In this document: piece after piece, positions 24,221-37,600 of the stretch
How positions within the stretch are numbered: the first letter of the stretch is position 1
How the letters are laid out: each line of letters starts with the position of its first letter
NCBI RefSeq assembly: GCF_018320785.1
Contig: NC_054884.1
Location: 18,973,667 to 19,037,666 of the forward strand
Reading direction: 5' to 3'
DNA: 64,000 nt
Source: Cheilinus undulatus
Taxonomy: Eukaryota; Chordata; Actinopteri; Labriformes; Labridae
Program-made: the position numbers and the translations under genes
The notes under the pieces: generated by a model
What the model was told of the DNA's origin: nothing
Databases searched by the model: none
The model's input: only the letters and a program-made list of their open reading frames with translations

Positions 24221-25984
24221 TGTAGCAGGGCAAACAGAGAACCTCGAGAGTATCTTCAACGCCTCAGTGTTAGAGATTCGTTAAAGCCTTGAATGTCCCG
24301 TGGCAGGGTTATGCTGGGATAGGCAGTTCTGTTTCGCTGATCCTTAGTCGAAAAATGCGCGTGCAAGTGCAGGTTATCCAATAAGAGACTATGAAATATA
24401 CTTCATTGGCGAACAATCAAGAGAGATTTCAGGTTTGCATGGAGCTAACTGCCATTCCAAAGTTTGTATGGTTTAAAGGACTCAGGTGTGTCGATGATGT
24501 GCGTGGATGTAGGTGTTTGCTATTTCCTTTCTAACATAATAAATTTTAGTATATATTAGACAAAGATAATGTGAACACCTCACAGTGATGTGTAAAAAAA
24601 CGCATGCATTATGACTTGATAATCTCTCGAGGGAGGAGCAGAGTCTTGACATATCCCCTGAGCCTCCTATCATTGTTTGTCATGAATCCAGTCTTGATAA
24701 CTATGAACACTGTGCCGTGTCGTAGAGCAGAAACGTCTTCCTCCGAGAGGCAACTGAAAACTACTCACACTCACGGTGTCGGCATGAGTGTGTAGAGGTA
24801 GCTCATCAGTATTTTTTTTTTTTTTTAGAGGTCAAGTCTTTGCATCCGTCATTACCCGTGGAGCTTACGCGTCATCCAGCTGGCTAGTTGGCAGCTCATT
24901 ACCGCACACTACAGTCATATGAGCACCAAACAAAGAGACCCAGAGCTTCCAAAATGATGTCAGTGAAGTACTTTTAAGTGTTGTAAAAAAGAGAGGATGA
25001 GAGATACCAGTGTCCACTGAGGGAGAGTGATGTAAAACAAAAAATGTTGCTAAAAAAAGCATCTCTATGTTGAGTGCTTTCCAAGCACCTCAACCAGGGT
25101 TCGATATTCAAAGTGAGTTTCAGGCCCTGCTGGTCCAGGGTTTAGCTCAGGCAGCTGAATGGTCCTCTGTCCATTCCCAGTACATTGTAAGTGGAGGTTC
25201 AGCAGAATAATAGAGACTCAGTGTTGTTGTATAGACTATTCAAGGTTTTACAGGTTTTAGAGCTTCTATTTCCAGTAATAGTCCATGGGATTTTGTTATG
25301 GTCCCTTGTCTTTTAAGAACTCCTGAAGTCAGTTCCCATTTTGGAAGGCATTAGGCAACCATGGATGGTCACAAAAACGTGTATGAATATTTCAGAAGTA
25401 AACTTCTAGCAATGGTATGCACACTTGCAAAAACTTTGTGCTTCAACCAGCTGTTTGTGTATTCTCATGGCCAAGTAGTGCTGTCTGTTTTTCTTTCTTT
25501 CCTTGTTTTTCACCGTTGCCATTTTTCTTCATTCTCTACATTGTGACTGCTCTGCCGAAACCAGGCTAAAAAAGATGTCTTTCCTTTTTCTATCGCATAA
25601 TACTGCCATTTGATTTAGTCATGTTGAACAGAATGAGTTACAATGTTGAGAGTGCTAAGTCTGTTTTAATTTTTGCGATCTGTTACTAAACGTCAAAGAT
25701 TTCATTCAGTAACCAAAAGAACAAAATGCTTTATATGGTAAGTAGTTGCAAATGTTGAACTAACTGCTTCTTTGTGTTTTATATATCATGACATGTCTTC
25801 TCCAGGCGACATGTCTTCTACACCATTATTATTTTTTAATGTGCCTGTTTGTTTTTTTTTTTATTTACATAGAGGACACTGTATGCAATCTGCACCATAT
25901 ATGCCACTGATCGACACTTACTGTATTCTCCCTGAGACACAGATGTTCTGTCATCAGTTCAGATGATTGCAACACAAACGTGTG

Positions 25985-26012
25985 GTCACTTTATGGCTCT
26001 CCATAAAGTGAC
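25985..26012. repeat. Perfect 12-bp inverted repeat (hairpin)
   Basis: GTCACTTTATGG, a four-base loop CTCT, then CCATAAAGTGAC. All 12 pairs match. No transposon context is visible. It could fold as a short RNA stem if transcribed. Confidence 0.9.
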
Positions 26013-28302
26013 TTTGCAATCGCACTAAGCTGAAATATTTTATTTTACAAAGTTATAAAAGTTCATTTAGAGGAAGTGTTATCATACTATGTTACCATAG
26101 ATTTTGTAATATCTCATTTAATTAGAAATAATGTGACAATGCATAAGTCACATCACTAACATAGATCTAATATTACAGGCTAACAACATGCATTCATGTA
26201 AGCATCCAAAGATAAAAGATGTATGTTCGTTTTACATGCCATCAAATAGTATAAAACAGACTTAGGTACTAGTCCATTGTACTGTGGTCTTAGTAGGAGA
26301 GTGAATGGGGAGAGGAGGTGGTCACTGGAGTATCCGTCTGATTTTATTTTTGAAATGTTGGAACACAAAGAACAACTCATCAAGAACTGTATAAAGTATA
26401 TTTCAATGGAATGTTCATGATCTATCTTTTTATATTTTGAAGAAAAAATAGAAACATATCAATAAAGTGTCATAATTGAACATATTTCTACTATTGAGAC
26501 TTACAATGTATGAATGTCAATGCGACCTAATGTGAGCCAATCTCCACAGCAGCTTGAATGAATAACTGATTAACAGTCATGAGATGCTTTTTCAGAGACG
26601 TTAAAAACTGCTTCAAATCATTGAAATGAACCTAAAATAAATGAAAAAGTGACATCACTGGTCTGTCGCTTGTTTTTACCTGAGGTAATGTTTTCTTCCG
26701 TGCATACTGGCTTATCCTGTAACACTCTTCACTGACAGTCACATTTAACACTGTTCATCAGCCCGTCAGGAACACGATGCCGCAATGAAGTGATTGATAT
26801 AATCAGACTTGAAGTGGGGACACAATGGAAAGTTATAAAGTTTTAAAACAAACTTAAGGATGACACATTCAATTTGTGGGAGCTGAAGGAGATGAAGGGA
26901 ACATTTCCAACAAGGTCAAAATGTCAATCCTGACTTTTTCCTGAGCCATTTTAAGCTTGTCATTTACGGTAATGGTAATCTATACATTTGAGGTCAACTG
27001 TAAATGTGTCATGATATTTGAGAATGATGAGGTAATGGGGGTGCTGCTTTTGTTTCATCAAATTTCAATGAAATCGGAAACCTTCATGTAAAAAGTGACC
27101 CTTTACTGTATACTTCTTTATATTGTTCTGTGCCTGCACCCAGTGACAGAGCTTTTGTTTTTAAAGGAAGGAAACAAACATTAATTCAGTGGCACTTATA
27201 AAAAAAAACACCCCTTATTAGTGGTCCTAAAGTGTTTCATATCATATCAGGACATACTCAGTTCAATTCTAACAAAATAATACAGCTATCTTAAACTTAA
27301 TTTTTCCCTGTAAACTGTCACAAACTAGACACAAAGCTCAGAAATGCTTTCAAGAAACTGTCTGTATCCATGATAAAGGTACAGAGTAATAACCTGGTTT
27401 TAGCGCTACATGGTGGGAAATAGTAATGCGGTCTGATGAGTCACCTATTTTCTACTTATGGATACCTGCTGTCTTTTTCACACTGTTCTACCTGGTAATG
27501 GATCTGTGTTGGTATGTGAGCCATCTCATGGGAGTCACGATATCTTGTGATTGCACTGCAAAGCTGCATGAGAGCAGAATAATTTTTTTTGCCATTTTTA
27601 GAGAACAGACAGAAGCATAGTCACCTCATATCCTAGTATGTGAGGCAGAGTGACACAAAATCAGAGTGTAATTTTGTTGTTGATTTTCCTTGTCTTTTAC
27701 ACCCAAAGAAACTCTAAAAATCCCTTACTACATTTATTAAGAGCTTAATATTTGTATATCTCTTTATCTAATCAAGAATCTGCGTAAGTCTTAAAGCGTA
27801 CCGTCTCATTTGCACAACTGCACAAGGGGTTGTGAGATTCATAACAAGGAGTCTGAGTTATATAATTTGATGACATGATATGTGATCAAATGGGAGTGTA
27901 ATGTATCAGCTCAGTAAGCAGTGTGTTTATTCTGTGAGTGAAGGCAGCTCTGAAAAAATGACTGCAGAGGCCTTATTCAGGTTTTCTCTTCTTTGTGCCC
28001 GTACATTATCTCCCTCTGGTGGTAAAACAAGGTAGTGTCTGCTCTAGCATTCAGAATGATGAAAAAACTATTCACTAAAAACGACATTTCAACTATAAGT
28101 TGACTTAGTCTTTAGTAATAGTGAGTTGTATTGATTGACTCACATTAATACTTTAATAAAAACCGAAGAAAATATGAGTAACATATTTTTATGAGAAAAG
28201 AAGCATCTCTTCATGCTGAATGTCACATTAAATGTCTCATATCTATCTTTGCAGACAATGCTATCTATTTGAACACCATTCAGGCAATTCTAATTATTTT
28301 AA

Positions 28303-28627
28303 CCCTTTGATGGTGTATCAAATATTGTTACACTGAGGGTGTTCATGGACAAAAATGGAGGCGCACATAAATAACAATAAAAATAATCTACATGTTTTCC
28401 CAACTTCAGTGCATTATTTTTCAAAACCAACTTCAGACCTGACCCAAACACCAAATATTGATTCTTTTTTTTTGGGAACTTAACCCATTAAATGCAAGAC
28501 CCCTGACATCTGCAATGTAAAATACACAAAATATGCTTTTCATACTACAAGCATGAGAAATCACATGAAATAAATTGTAGGGATGACAATTCTCAGTCTT
28601 ATTTTGGATTCATTCATGATTAATGGG
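28303..28627. mobile_element. TTAA-flanked MITE (piggyBac-like)
   Basis: TTAA precedes CCCTTTGATGG at the left, and ATTAATGGG precedes TTAA at the right, so the ends start with CCC inside TTAA target sites, as in piggyBac-type elements. The TIRs are imperfect. The interior shares cactgagggtgtt and an aacccattaaatgc-type block with the composite repeat at 49.4-49.9 kb, so it belongs to a local family. There is no coding capacity. Confidence 0.55.
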
Positions 28628-30950
28628 TTAAACTGAAAAAGGCAGCATAGCTGCTCCAATCATACAATGAAACAGTGTTCTAGTAAAGCATTTTTTAACA
28701 GACCTAACAGTCAATCTGCTTACCAGATATTACAGTACCTGTACGTCGGCCCATTATGGTACAGGTGGGTTGATGCTTGGTCTTATTTAGTACATGGACT
28801 GGTTAGATACACTTCTTTGAACTTGAAGCATCCTCTCTGCGAGAGAGAAGGGTAAAAAAAAAATCAGCAAAGCTAACGTAATAACCCTAAAAATTTTAAC
28901 TGTGCTACATTATCAATGCTAAACACCAATAAATACACCCAATTCCAGCAATACCAATGAATGAGGACTACATTTCCATTATTTTAAATGGTCTTTTGAC
29001 TAAATTATGCCTACTTACAAGGGCTAAAAGAGTTTGTCACCTTTGTCACCTCCTCTTTAAAGTAGCACAAATAATGACTAAACTTCAGACGGTTACATGC
29101 TGTTGTTTTCCATAAAAGCTTTCAGAGAAACAATAAAAAACCTCCAAAATTAATTGTTCTCCAACAGTGTTAAAGCAATAACCGATAAAAACGCGTTCAA
29201 AATCACAATTTCTGATAACAAGCATGCATGCTACCTGAGTTAGCAAGTCACTGCAGAAGCTTCAAAAGATTCGAACCGTTGCGGTTCTAGTCCGTGTTTG
29301 ATTGGATAGAAAGTCTGTCAATCAAGTCACTCTGTGCCTTCTGATTGGCTACTGCTACCTCTCATGAAGTTTCTTGTTTTCATGGTACCCAGACGAAGAA
29401 GCTCATAAAACATTGAAGAAAACCTGCCTTGAAAATGAAAGTATTGTTGCAAATATGTTCTTTATTTTTGTTAACTTAATGTTTTGTATATAATTTAGGT
29501 AGGTTATCATTTATAAAGATTAAGAAGTTGCTCTGCTTTCCTATCTGAACAGAGCAGAGGCGTTGAGAAGTGCAGGCCATCCTCACATTTTCAGGGTAGG
29601 TTTTATTTCTTGTTTATTTACACCAGGTATTATGTGAAAAAATATAATTTTCATGTAATTTTTTTGAATTGAAACTGTTTAAATTAAGGTTGGGCCTTAT
29701 TTTAGATGAGAATTCATTAATAAATAATATATTATCCTTATTACAAAAGGACAGCAGAATTTAAATGCAAATTTGAATAATTTTTTACATTTCCAAAGTG
29801 TTTTAAATATTTCTGAAATATTTCCTTTGACTCTATTGTAAATATACTCTTGACTTTTAATAATACGGATGTTTATCGGTTTGTTATTCTCTTAACTAAG
29901 ATAAAAACATACATCACAGATGACAATATTGGACATAAAATGCCGTGAAATGTGCTTTTGCATAGAAGAATCAAACAGTACCCTAAACCACTCCTGTAAA
30001 TCCTGAATTATAATGCTAACAGTATAAGCTGTACCATTTACCACTCAGATAGCCTTATAAACAATTGCATAATTTGTATGACCACTGAATAAATTCCATA
30101 TTTTATTTTCTTATTAATACAAGATTCAATCATATCTTTGGAATAATGACTGGTACCTCTGTCAGTCAGTCAGAGCAGCATGCTTGTTAGAGATGGTTAC
30201 ACCATGCATGCAGTGCCAGGCAGAGGTGACATTTGATAGGAAGGTTGAAGGTTGTCTTGCCCCATAGCTGAAATGGAGGGAAAGGACAGGGAGGGGTTGC
30301 AGGGCTCTAACAGAGATTGAATTTCAACAGGACAGCATTCCCAAAAAAAATTTTTTAAGACAGACAACGTGAGACAGCAAGGGAACTGGACAAGATCGTG
30401 GATGTTCCTTGAACAAACAACTGGAAGTGTCCAACGTGGTAGAAGAGTTTTGCTGGACTGAAGGTGGACAACACAACAGAAGGAGGACTTTATGTGGCAG
30501 ACAGACATGACGGCAGAGAGACAACAGACAACCGGATGAGACACAGGAGACGAAAAATGTGATTTTTCATCTGGCCATTACCCTCTGTCAGCAGCTGCTT
30601 TAAACCTAGTGAGTAAATGCTTTAGCACTAAGGGGGGAGGGGAGGGGGGTACCGCCATTCTTTGAATCTGTCATGTTCAAATTATAATGCCAATTTAAGA
30701 TAAAATGATTGACAATTTATAGGATATAGGACATGTTGTTGGCTGATGTTGTTCATTTATTAAATTTTTACTGTACAAGAGACACTGGTGCACTATTTTC
30801 TGCTACTTAAAACATCTTCATTGCTATGAATTACTACTAAACCCAATTCCTTTTTCGTGTTTCAGACAGGGCTTTGTTTTAGTCCAGTCCTTCCCAAAAT
30901 CCCCTGGAGAGTGGTTTTGTTTCGTTCCTTGACCTGGCCTACAAACAGGG

Positions 30951-31613
30951 ATGGATGGCAGTGACCCCCAGGACGATGAGAGAGGAGAGAAAGACAAACA
31001 GCTGAAGAACCAGCTGAACAGCGAGGAGAAAGGAGAGAAAGAACTCAAAGGAAATGAGAAAGAGAAGAAGAAAGAGAGGCGGCGTTCTGGCTCTCTTTGG
31101 AGGAGTGGATGGGCACTGAGTGAAAGACTGGCCATCAACGTCTCAGGGATGCGTTATGAAACTCAGCTTCGCACCTTGGCCCAGTTCCCCGACTCCTTGC
31201 TCGGAGACCCAAGGCGTAGGTCACGATACTTTGACCCACTTCGAAACGAGCTCTTCCTGGACCGCAATCGGGCCTGCTTTGATGCCATTCTGTATTTCTA
31301 CCAGTCGGGCGGGAGGCTTCGGAGGCCTGCCAACATCCCACTGGACATCTTTATGGATGAGCTGCTCTTCTACGAGCTGGGAGAGGACATCATGAACCGC
31401 TTTAAGGAGGATGAAGGGTTTCCCAAAGAGGAGGAGAGACCTCTGCCAACCAACCAAATCCAGAGAAAACTGTGGATGCTGTTTGAGCACCCGGAGTCAT
31501 CTTCGGGCGCTCGCATCATAGCCATCATCAGTGTGATGGTGATTGTGGTGTCCATCCTCATCTTTTGTCTGGAGACGCTGCCTGACTTCAGGACTGAGAA
31601 AGAGGCACGAGAG
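30951..31613 (+). CDS. kcna7: kcna7 exon 1: N-terminus, T1, S1
   Basis: 221 codons, ending GAG|gtaaga. The start has a favourable context (G at -3, G at +4), and upstream sequence has no in-frame alternative in family register. Residues 1-57 are unusually charged (runs of Glu/Lys ending [17 protein letters not shown]) and longer than in human Kv1.7, which begins T1 about 14 residues in. T1 starts at [16 protein letters not shown] and holds FPDSLLGDP and [12 protein letters not shown]1 is [20 protein letters not shown]. Confidence 0.95.
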
Positions 31614-34600
31614 GTAAGAAATGTCTTTGTTTAGAAAAAAACAGAGCAAGAGTAAAATATAGAAGGCTGACATTCTCTCAAGGGGTTCTGTAGTTTCTAA
31701 AGGATTGTATGGTTGAGATATTATCTTTTTAAACCAAACATTTAATTTACTAGATGGCCTTTATGTGAGTTGGACATTGGAAGGCTACAAATCATCCCTG
31801 TCTAGATAGTTTCAAACATGTTTTTATAATCAGTTTCACACAAATTAATCAGTATTTTTTCCCACAATCAATGTCTGGATGTATTGCATTGTAGGTTTGT
31901 ATAGTACAAGAAGTTTGTCTTTTTCTTTTTCTGGAGTGCAAAGATAAAAGCATTATTTGGAATAGAAAAAAAGTAAACAGAAGACTCCCCATTGTAGAAA
32001 AAACTTACCAAATAAACCATGTAAATGCAAAATAATATGATATGAAATATGCACAATCTAGCAGTTTGGTATGTGCTGTTGTGTTTCAACAGTAATGTGC
32101 AAAAGTTGCCAAGGATGTACAAAAAGTAAACTAAAAATGTTTAAAGATAGTCTGCAACAAACAAAGATAAACCCCATCTTGTATAATGATATAAAAAAAT
32201 AGGGCATTTATATCATATTGTTCCTGCAGTGAAATGTAGCTTTGACATGAATGCTGCACACATTTAGCTGTCTTTACTTGGGGGGAGAATCTCAGGATAT
32301 TTCACGATAAAATATGATCCGATATGATGCAATTCAAAATACTTCCATATAATAATAATGATATAGTCAAAGTACAGGGGTTCTGTAATAACTAATCATT
32401 TTCCACCATCATATTAATTTGAATAACCCTAAAAAGGTCAAGTGCATGATTACTGGTAATATATTTAGTCACTGCTATTTGGTCACAGTCAGGACTCTTT
32501 ACAAGCTTTCTCTCTTAAACTCTTTTTCATGGCAGTGGCATTATCCATCATTTTTCTGTCTGTAAACTTCTTCTTTGACCAATTAACAGCCATTTGCATT
32601 AACATTCACCCTCATTTGTGTCTTTTTAGATGCCACTGTGAGGCATCATGATTGAGAGGTTGAGTCAAATAGGTAGAGAAATCTGTTCAAAATTACAATC
32701 AGGATGATGATGTTTTGCTTCATCAATATTTTGTTAAACTTCTAGTCTTTTGGGTGAATAAGGTCAAATGACACCACTTTACATGTAAACATAGTAGTAC
32801 ATATCTGGGAGGCATTGATTCGATCCTGGTATCAGATATTGATCCAATAATGACCCAGATCTCTAGATGGGACGGAATCCTTGAGGCCAATCAAAATAGT
32901 CCAGGTCTGTGTTATTCTGTGATTACGACCTTAGATGTGTCTGCAACATCACTGTCGTCAGGGCCTGGGTAGGCCTGTACATTTAGCTGGATGGAGCCAA
33001 CATAACATGAAGAGAGCTAACATATAGCTGAGCAGTTTGGATATTTTTCAGTCAAGATGGCATACAAAACTTGTTTGCTTAGTTGGCTGTGTTGCATGCA
33101 TAAGATAAAATTCCAGTGATTGTTAAAAAAGCAAGAAAACACTTGGAACCATAGTGTATTTTGTCATAATAAGGTACTTCGCCCCGGCCTCCATAATTTA
33201 ATAGTTGTGCGTTGTAACAACTCCTATCAGTGGACCCGATTTCAATCCATCAAAGAAATGCTTGATCAGTTTACTGACATTTCTAGAGACAATGACTGCA
33301 ACATATAAAATTAATGGTAGTGCACAGCTTATAACATTTAACAGTGCTGCTAACGCAGGGTTCAGTGTGACAGCAGAGGGTGAGTGATGCTATTGCAAGT
33401 GGTACAAAGACTGTAGGGCTGAAAATGACAACAGATTTAATTCTTATGCATTTATTTACTTAGTGCTGTACAAATGTTGAAAAAGCTGATGCAGCCTCAC
33501 ACATAAGTGGTTCCCAGTCTCATCTTCACAGGGAGGAGTGCCAGTTACTACAACCTTTATTACAAAAATGTTGGAGCACGGTGGAAAATGCAATCTCGTG
33601 AACCCATACTTTATTCACAATAGAACATTATCAACATACAAGATATTGAAACTCAGACATTTTACCATTTCATAAAAATATTGGCTCATTTTAAGTCTGA
33701 TGGCAGCAACATATCACAAAAAAGTAGGGGCAGGGCCAAAAAAAAAAAAAAAAATGAAAAAGTGGTACTAATGAAAAACCAACTGGAGGAGCATTTTGCA
33801 ACTCATTAAGTTAACTGGCAACAAGTCAATTTTCAAAATGCTCCTTTTATACCTGGTCATGGGTATAAAAGGTTTTCTGAGATGCAGACTCTCTCAGAGG
33901 CAAAATTGGGCACAGGCTCACCCATCTACAAAAAATTGCATCTTAAAATTGTGGAATAATTTCAGAAAAACGTTGCTTAACGAAAATTGTGAAGACTTCG
34001 AATATCCCATCATCTCCAGTACATAATATCATCAAAAGATTCAGAGAATCTGGAGAAATCTTTGTGCACAAGTAACAAGACCAAAGGTCAATACTCATGA
34101 TCTCCAGGCCCTCAGGTAGCACTGCATTAAAAACAGGCATATTTCTGGACTGGCAATCACTGCAGGAACTCAGGAACACTTACAGAAATCATTATCTGTC
34201 ATCACACTTTGCCATGCCATTGACAAATGCAAGTTAAATGTGTATCATGTGAAGAAGAAGCCATATGTGAACATGATCTAGAGACGCCGCCTTCAACTCT
34301 GGGCCAACACTCATTTATAATGGACAGAGGCAAATGGAAAACTGTTCTGTGGTCAGATTAGTCAAAATTTGATGAGTTTGATGAATTGTACGACACTCAA
34401 CACTTCACTGACTGGTCTCCTTGTTCCCCAGACCCTTCTACACAGTGGTAAACATGGCCCTGCCCTAACTTTTTTGAGATATGTTTCTGCCATCAAATTC
34501 AAAATGAACTAATATTTTTCATGAAAAGGTAATATATCTCAGTTTCAATATCTGATATGTTGTTTTTGTTCTATTGTGGATAAAATATGGGTTTATCAGA

Positions 34601-37600
34601 TTTGAAAGCCCTTGCATTCAGCTTTTATTTACATTTTATACAGCGCCCCAACTTTTTTGGAATTTGGGTTATAATTTAACACTGGTATTGTACTGATACT
34701 GTCAGATATCCTGTGTCAGGTATCAGATCAGTATCAGAGCTTTAAAAAGTTGGATCAGACATACCAATCCAACCATAAACAGCAAATATTGCACATGTTC
34801 TATGTGACACACAACACTGATGAGTGAAATGAAGTAAAGAAGCCATGAGGCTCTTGCACAGTCTCTTCCGCCTCAAGAAATGTTACTTAAAAACTGATTT
34901 ATGTCAGCACAAAGAACAGTTTAAAGTTGTTGAGTCAGATAAGATGCCTGATGTGATGTAAAATCTTTTGACTGGAAAACTATTCAAAGTTTCCCATAAA
35001 GTCAAAATAAATCAAAGTAGGTATGAGGTCTTGAATGGCTTGTTTATGACAGCCTTTCTCAAACAGAAATGTGATATTACGGGAAGCAGGTGTTTAGGTA
35101 AACACACACTTGGTGAGTACTACAGTGTGTTAAAAGGAAAAAGACTGGCATAGGGAAAAGTATTTGCCAATATGTCTGGAAGGAGACCAAAGAGAGAGGG
35201 AGAGAGTGAGGCTGAGAGAAGCTTATGCTGTGATTATTTTAGTCGGCTGTTAAATTTGATACACTCAGATTCAGGAAGCGCTAAAGGGTACAGGGAGTAG
35301 TGGGTGGGGGCTTTGAATACAAATAAAAGGAGAGGAGAGAAAGGGAAGACAGGGTGAGGAAGACAGTGAGGTGTGTTAATGAAAAGGTCACAGAAGTGAC
35401 CGAACACAAACACAAAGGTGAGCCAAAGCCTTCCGGTGGCTTAGATCCGGAGACTGAAAGGTCTCACAGGATGAGGAGCATACGTCGGGTCATGTTAACA
35501 CATTCCTTCAGGACTGCTTTGCTAGACCAGGCAGCACAAGGGGGAGTTGGGGAGGGGGTTACTGCCAGGAAAACTACTGTAACTCACTCCTGTCCAAGTC
35601 TGCAGCAGACCCACTGAACCGCATTGGCAATGCTACCCGGCTGCAGAGGCCGGGGGGAGAGATGGGGTAGCGACGAAGGTGGAGATGGATGAGGAGCGGC
35701 TCAGCAAGACACTCTCATGTTTCTCTTCAGAGATCTCACGGGGTTATATTTAGTCCTAGGAGAGCCCTTGGAGCGGATCAACACATAGACGTACACCTTT
35801 AGTAATAAACACTGTCACTGACCTGCTACTGAAAGTCAAAAAGGAATACTCCAGGTTTATTTCGACTACCCTGCAACTTTATTTATCACACATGGCCCAT
35901 TACAGCATGCTACACTGATCCCTTATGATCTGTGTCATCCGTTTCACGCTTGATGTTATGTGTAAGATGCCTTAAACAGCCGCTATCCAGTGCTGGAATG
36001 TCGAATGTAACACCAACTGACACGGAAGATGGAGAGACAGGTGGGCTGAAAAGGAGATAGGTGAAGCTATGATTGAAATGTCAAACCGCAGATGTCAAGC
36101 GCTTTTATGATGTTGTCTAATGTGGGAACCAATAAGATGGTGGACGACATGCTGTAGCTCTACTTTATGAGAACATGAAACACTTTATAAAATGCTATGA
36201 AAATAATATAAAGACTAAGCATTTGATGTGAGGAATAGCTTTGTGAGAAAATGATTACCACTTTCAATACAGCATTCTAAATGTGAGTATAGAAAAAACA
36301 TCAGCTACACCGTATCTAAATATATTGCATCATAATGACTGTCTTCAACGAGACTAGAGTCAGCTAAAGTCATCTTCATGATTTGTTATTATCAGCTCTC
36401 TGTTTACACTGATGAACCTATTTAGGTGTCACTCAGAGGCTCAAACATGTTTCTTTTTTTTTTTTTTTTTTTTTTAAGTGAACCCCTCCTGCTCTAAATA
36501 TTGGCCTTGTTTCTGAAAGGGGGGGCATGCCCCTGCCCACTCAGGGACGATGTTTCTTTGGCATAAATAGGGTGTGGCTTTGAGTAAAACTGAAGAACAA
36601 ACAGACTATTCAAAAACAGAAACTTTCTGTGGCCTACAAAGACAAACATATAACTTTAAGAACTCTAAGAACTTTGATAATGCATGGAAATAAGACAGGA
36701 GGGGAGTGGAAAATGTGAATGCAAGTAGGAAGGGGGAGAGCATTTGTTTTGGTCTGAAAATCTGCTCTGAATATATAATAATACCTCAGGTTTAGTGTAG
36801 AGGAAGCTGCTTTTTTAAACCACTGGTTTGCCAGCTACTGATTGAATTACACTGAAAGAGGTATAACAGCAGCAAAGCTAGGCTGTTTGATCTACAAAAG
36901 ATACTTGGAAAAAAGTGATGCAATTGACAATGTCTACTACATGTTCTATAAGATTAGAGCAAAGTTTTACATAAAAATTACCATGAAAAACAGGGAAAAA
37001 TTCAACTCAACTCAAAGGACACACAAAAACTCCACAAAATCAAATGCCTCACTTTACTGGAGAAAGTGCAAAACACTATATCCAAATATTTTTCACAGTG
37101 GCCTAAGAATCAACTTTCCTTTGACAGACCTGAGACCTATTTCTGTGCAATTATAAGAATAATGGGTTAATCTATTTAAAGCTTAAAAAAAAGACAATGC
37201 ATTTTTTAAATGAATCCTAAAATTAAGAGTGAGCCAGCGGAGGCAGGCCTGGATCAGGGTGATATGTTGATGTTTATAAGATCAGTTAAAAGTATAGCTG
37301 TGGCATTTTGGGTTGACTAAACACAAAAAGAGACCTAAGTAACTGCAATGTTAAAGTGCATTACAGCAGTAAAATGTGTAGAATTAATAGTATAAATTAC
37401 TACCTCTAAGTCATTGAAAGATAAAACCAATTTTATCTTGGACAGATGCTTCAAATGGTAAAAATGGGATTTAACTACAGATTTTATTTGTTGATTTAAT
37501 TCAAAATCACTCTTCATCTTTTGACAAAGATTTGAAATTTTGGGTCTTATGTAAGGTAGCAGGGTTCAGGTCCCTGAGAGGAGCATCACAGGCTCCACAG

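Larger units (their letters stand above)
24221..30950. other. Spacer between kcnc3 and kcna7
   Basis: 6.7 kb without a supported coding exon. It holds a perfect 12-bp hairpin (25985-26012), a TTAA-flanked MITE (28303-28627) and, close to kcna7, a possible 5'UTR exon ending at about 30608 (cta|gtgagt) with an acceptor-like aaacag at 30948. Promoter elements could not be assigned. Nothing else stands out. Confidence 0.6.

Noticed and set aside
25095-25170. tRNA-like B-box wording (gggttcgatattc)
   Set aside because: No matching A-box at the right distance and no cloverleaf arms could be drawn.
30197-30544. 115-codon open frame on the minus strand upstream of kcna7
   Set aside because: No family resemblance; the plus strand of this segment is a possible kcna7 5'UTR.
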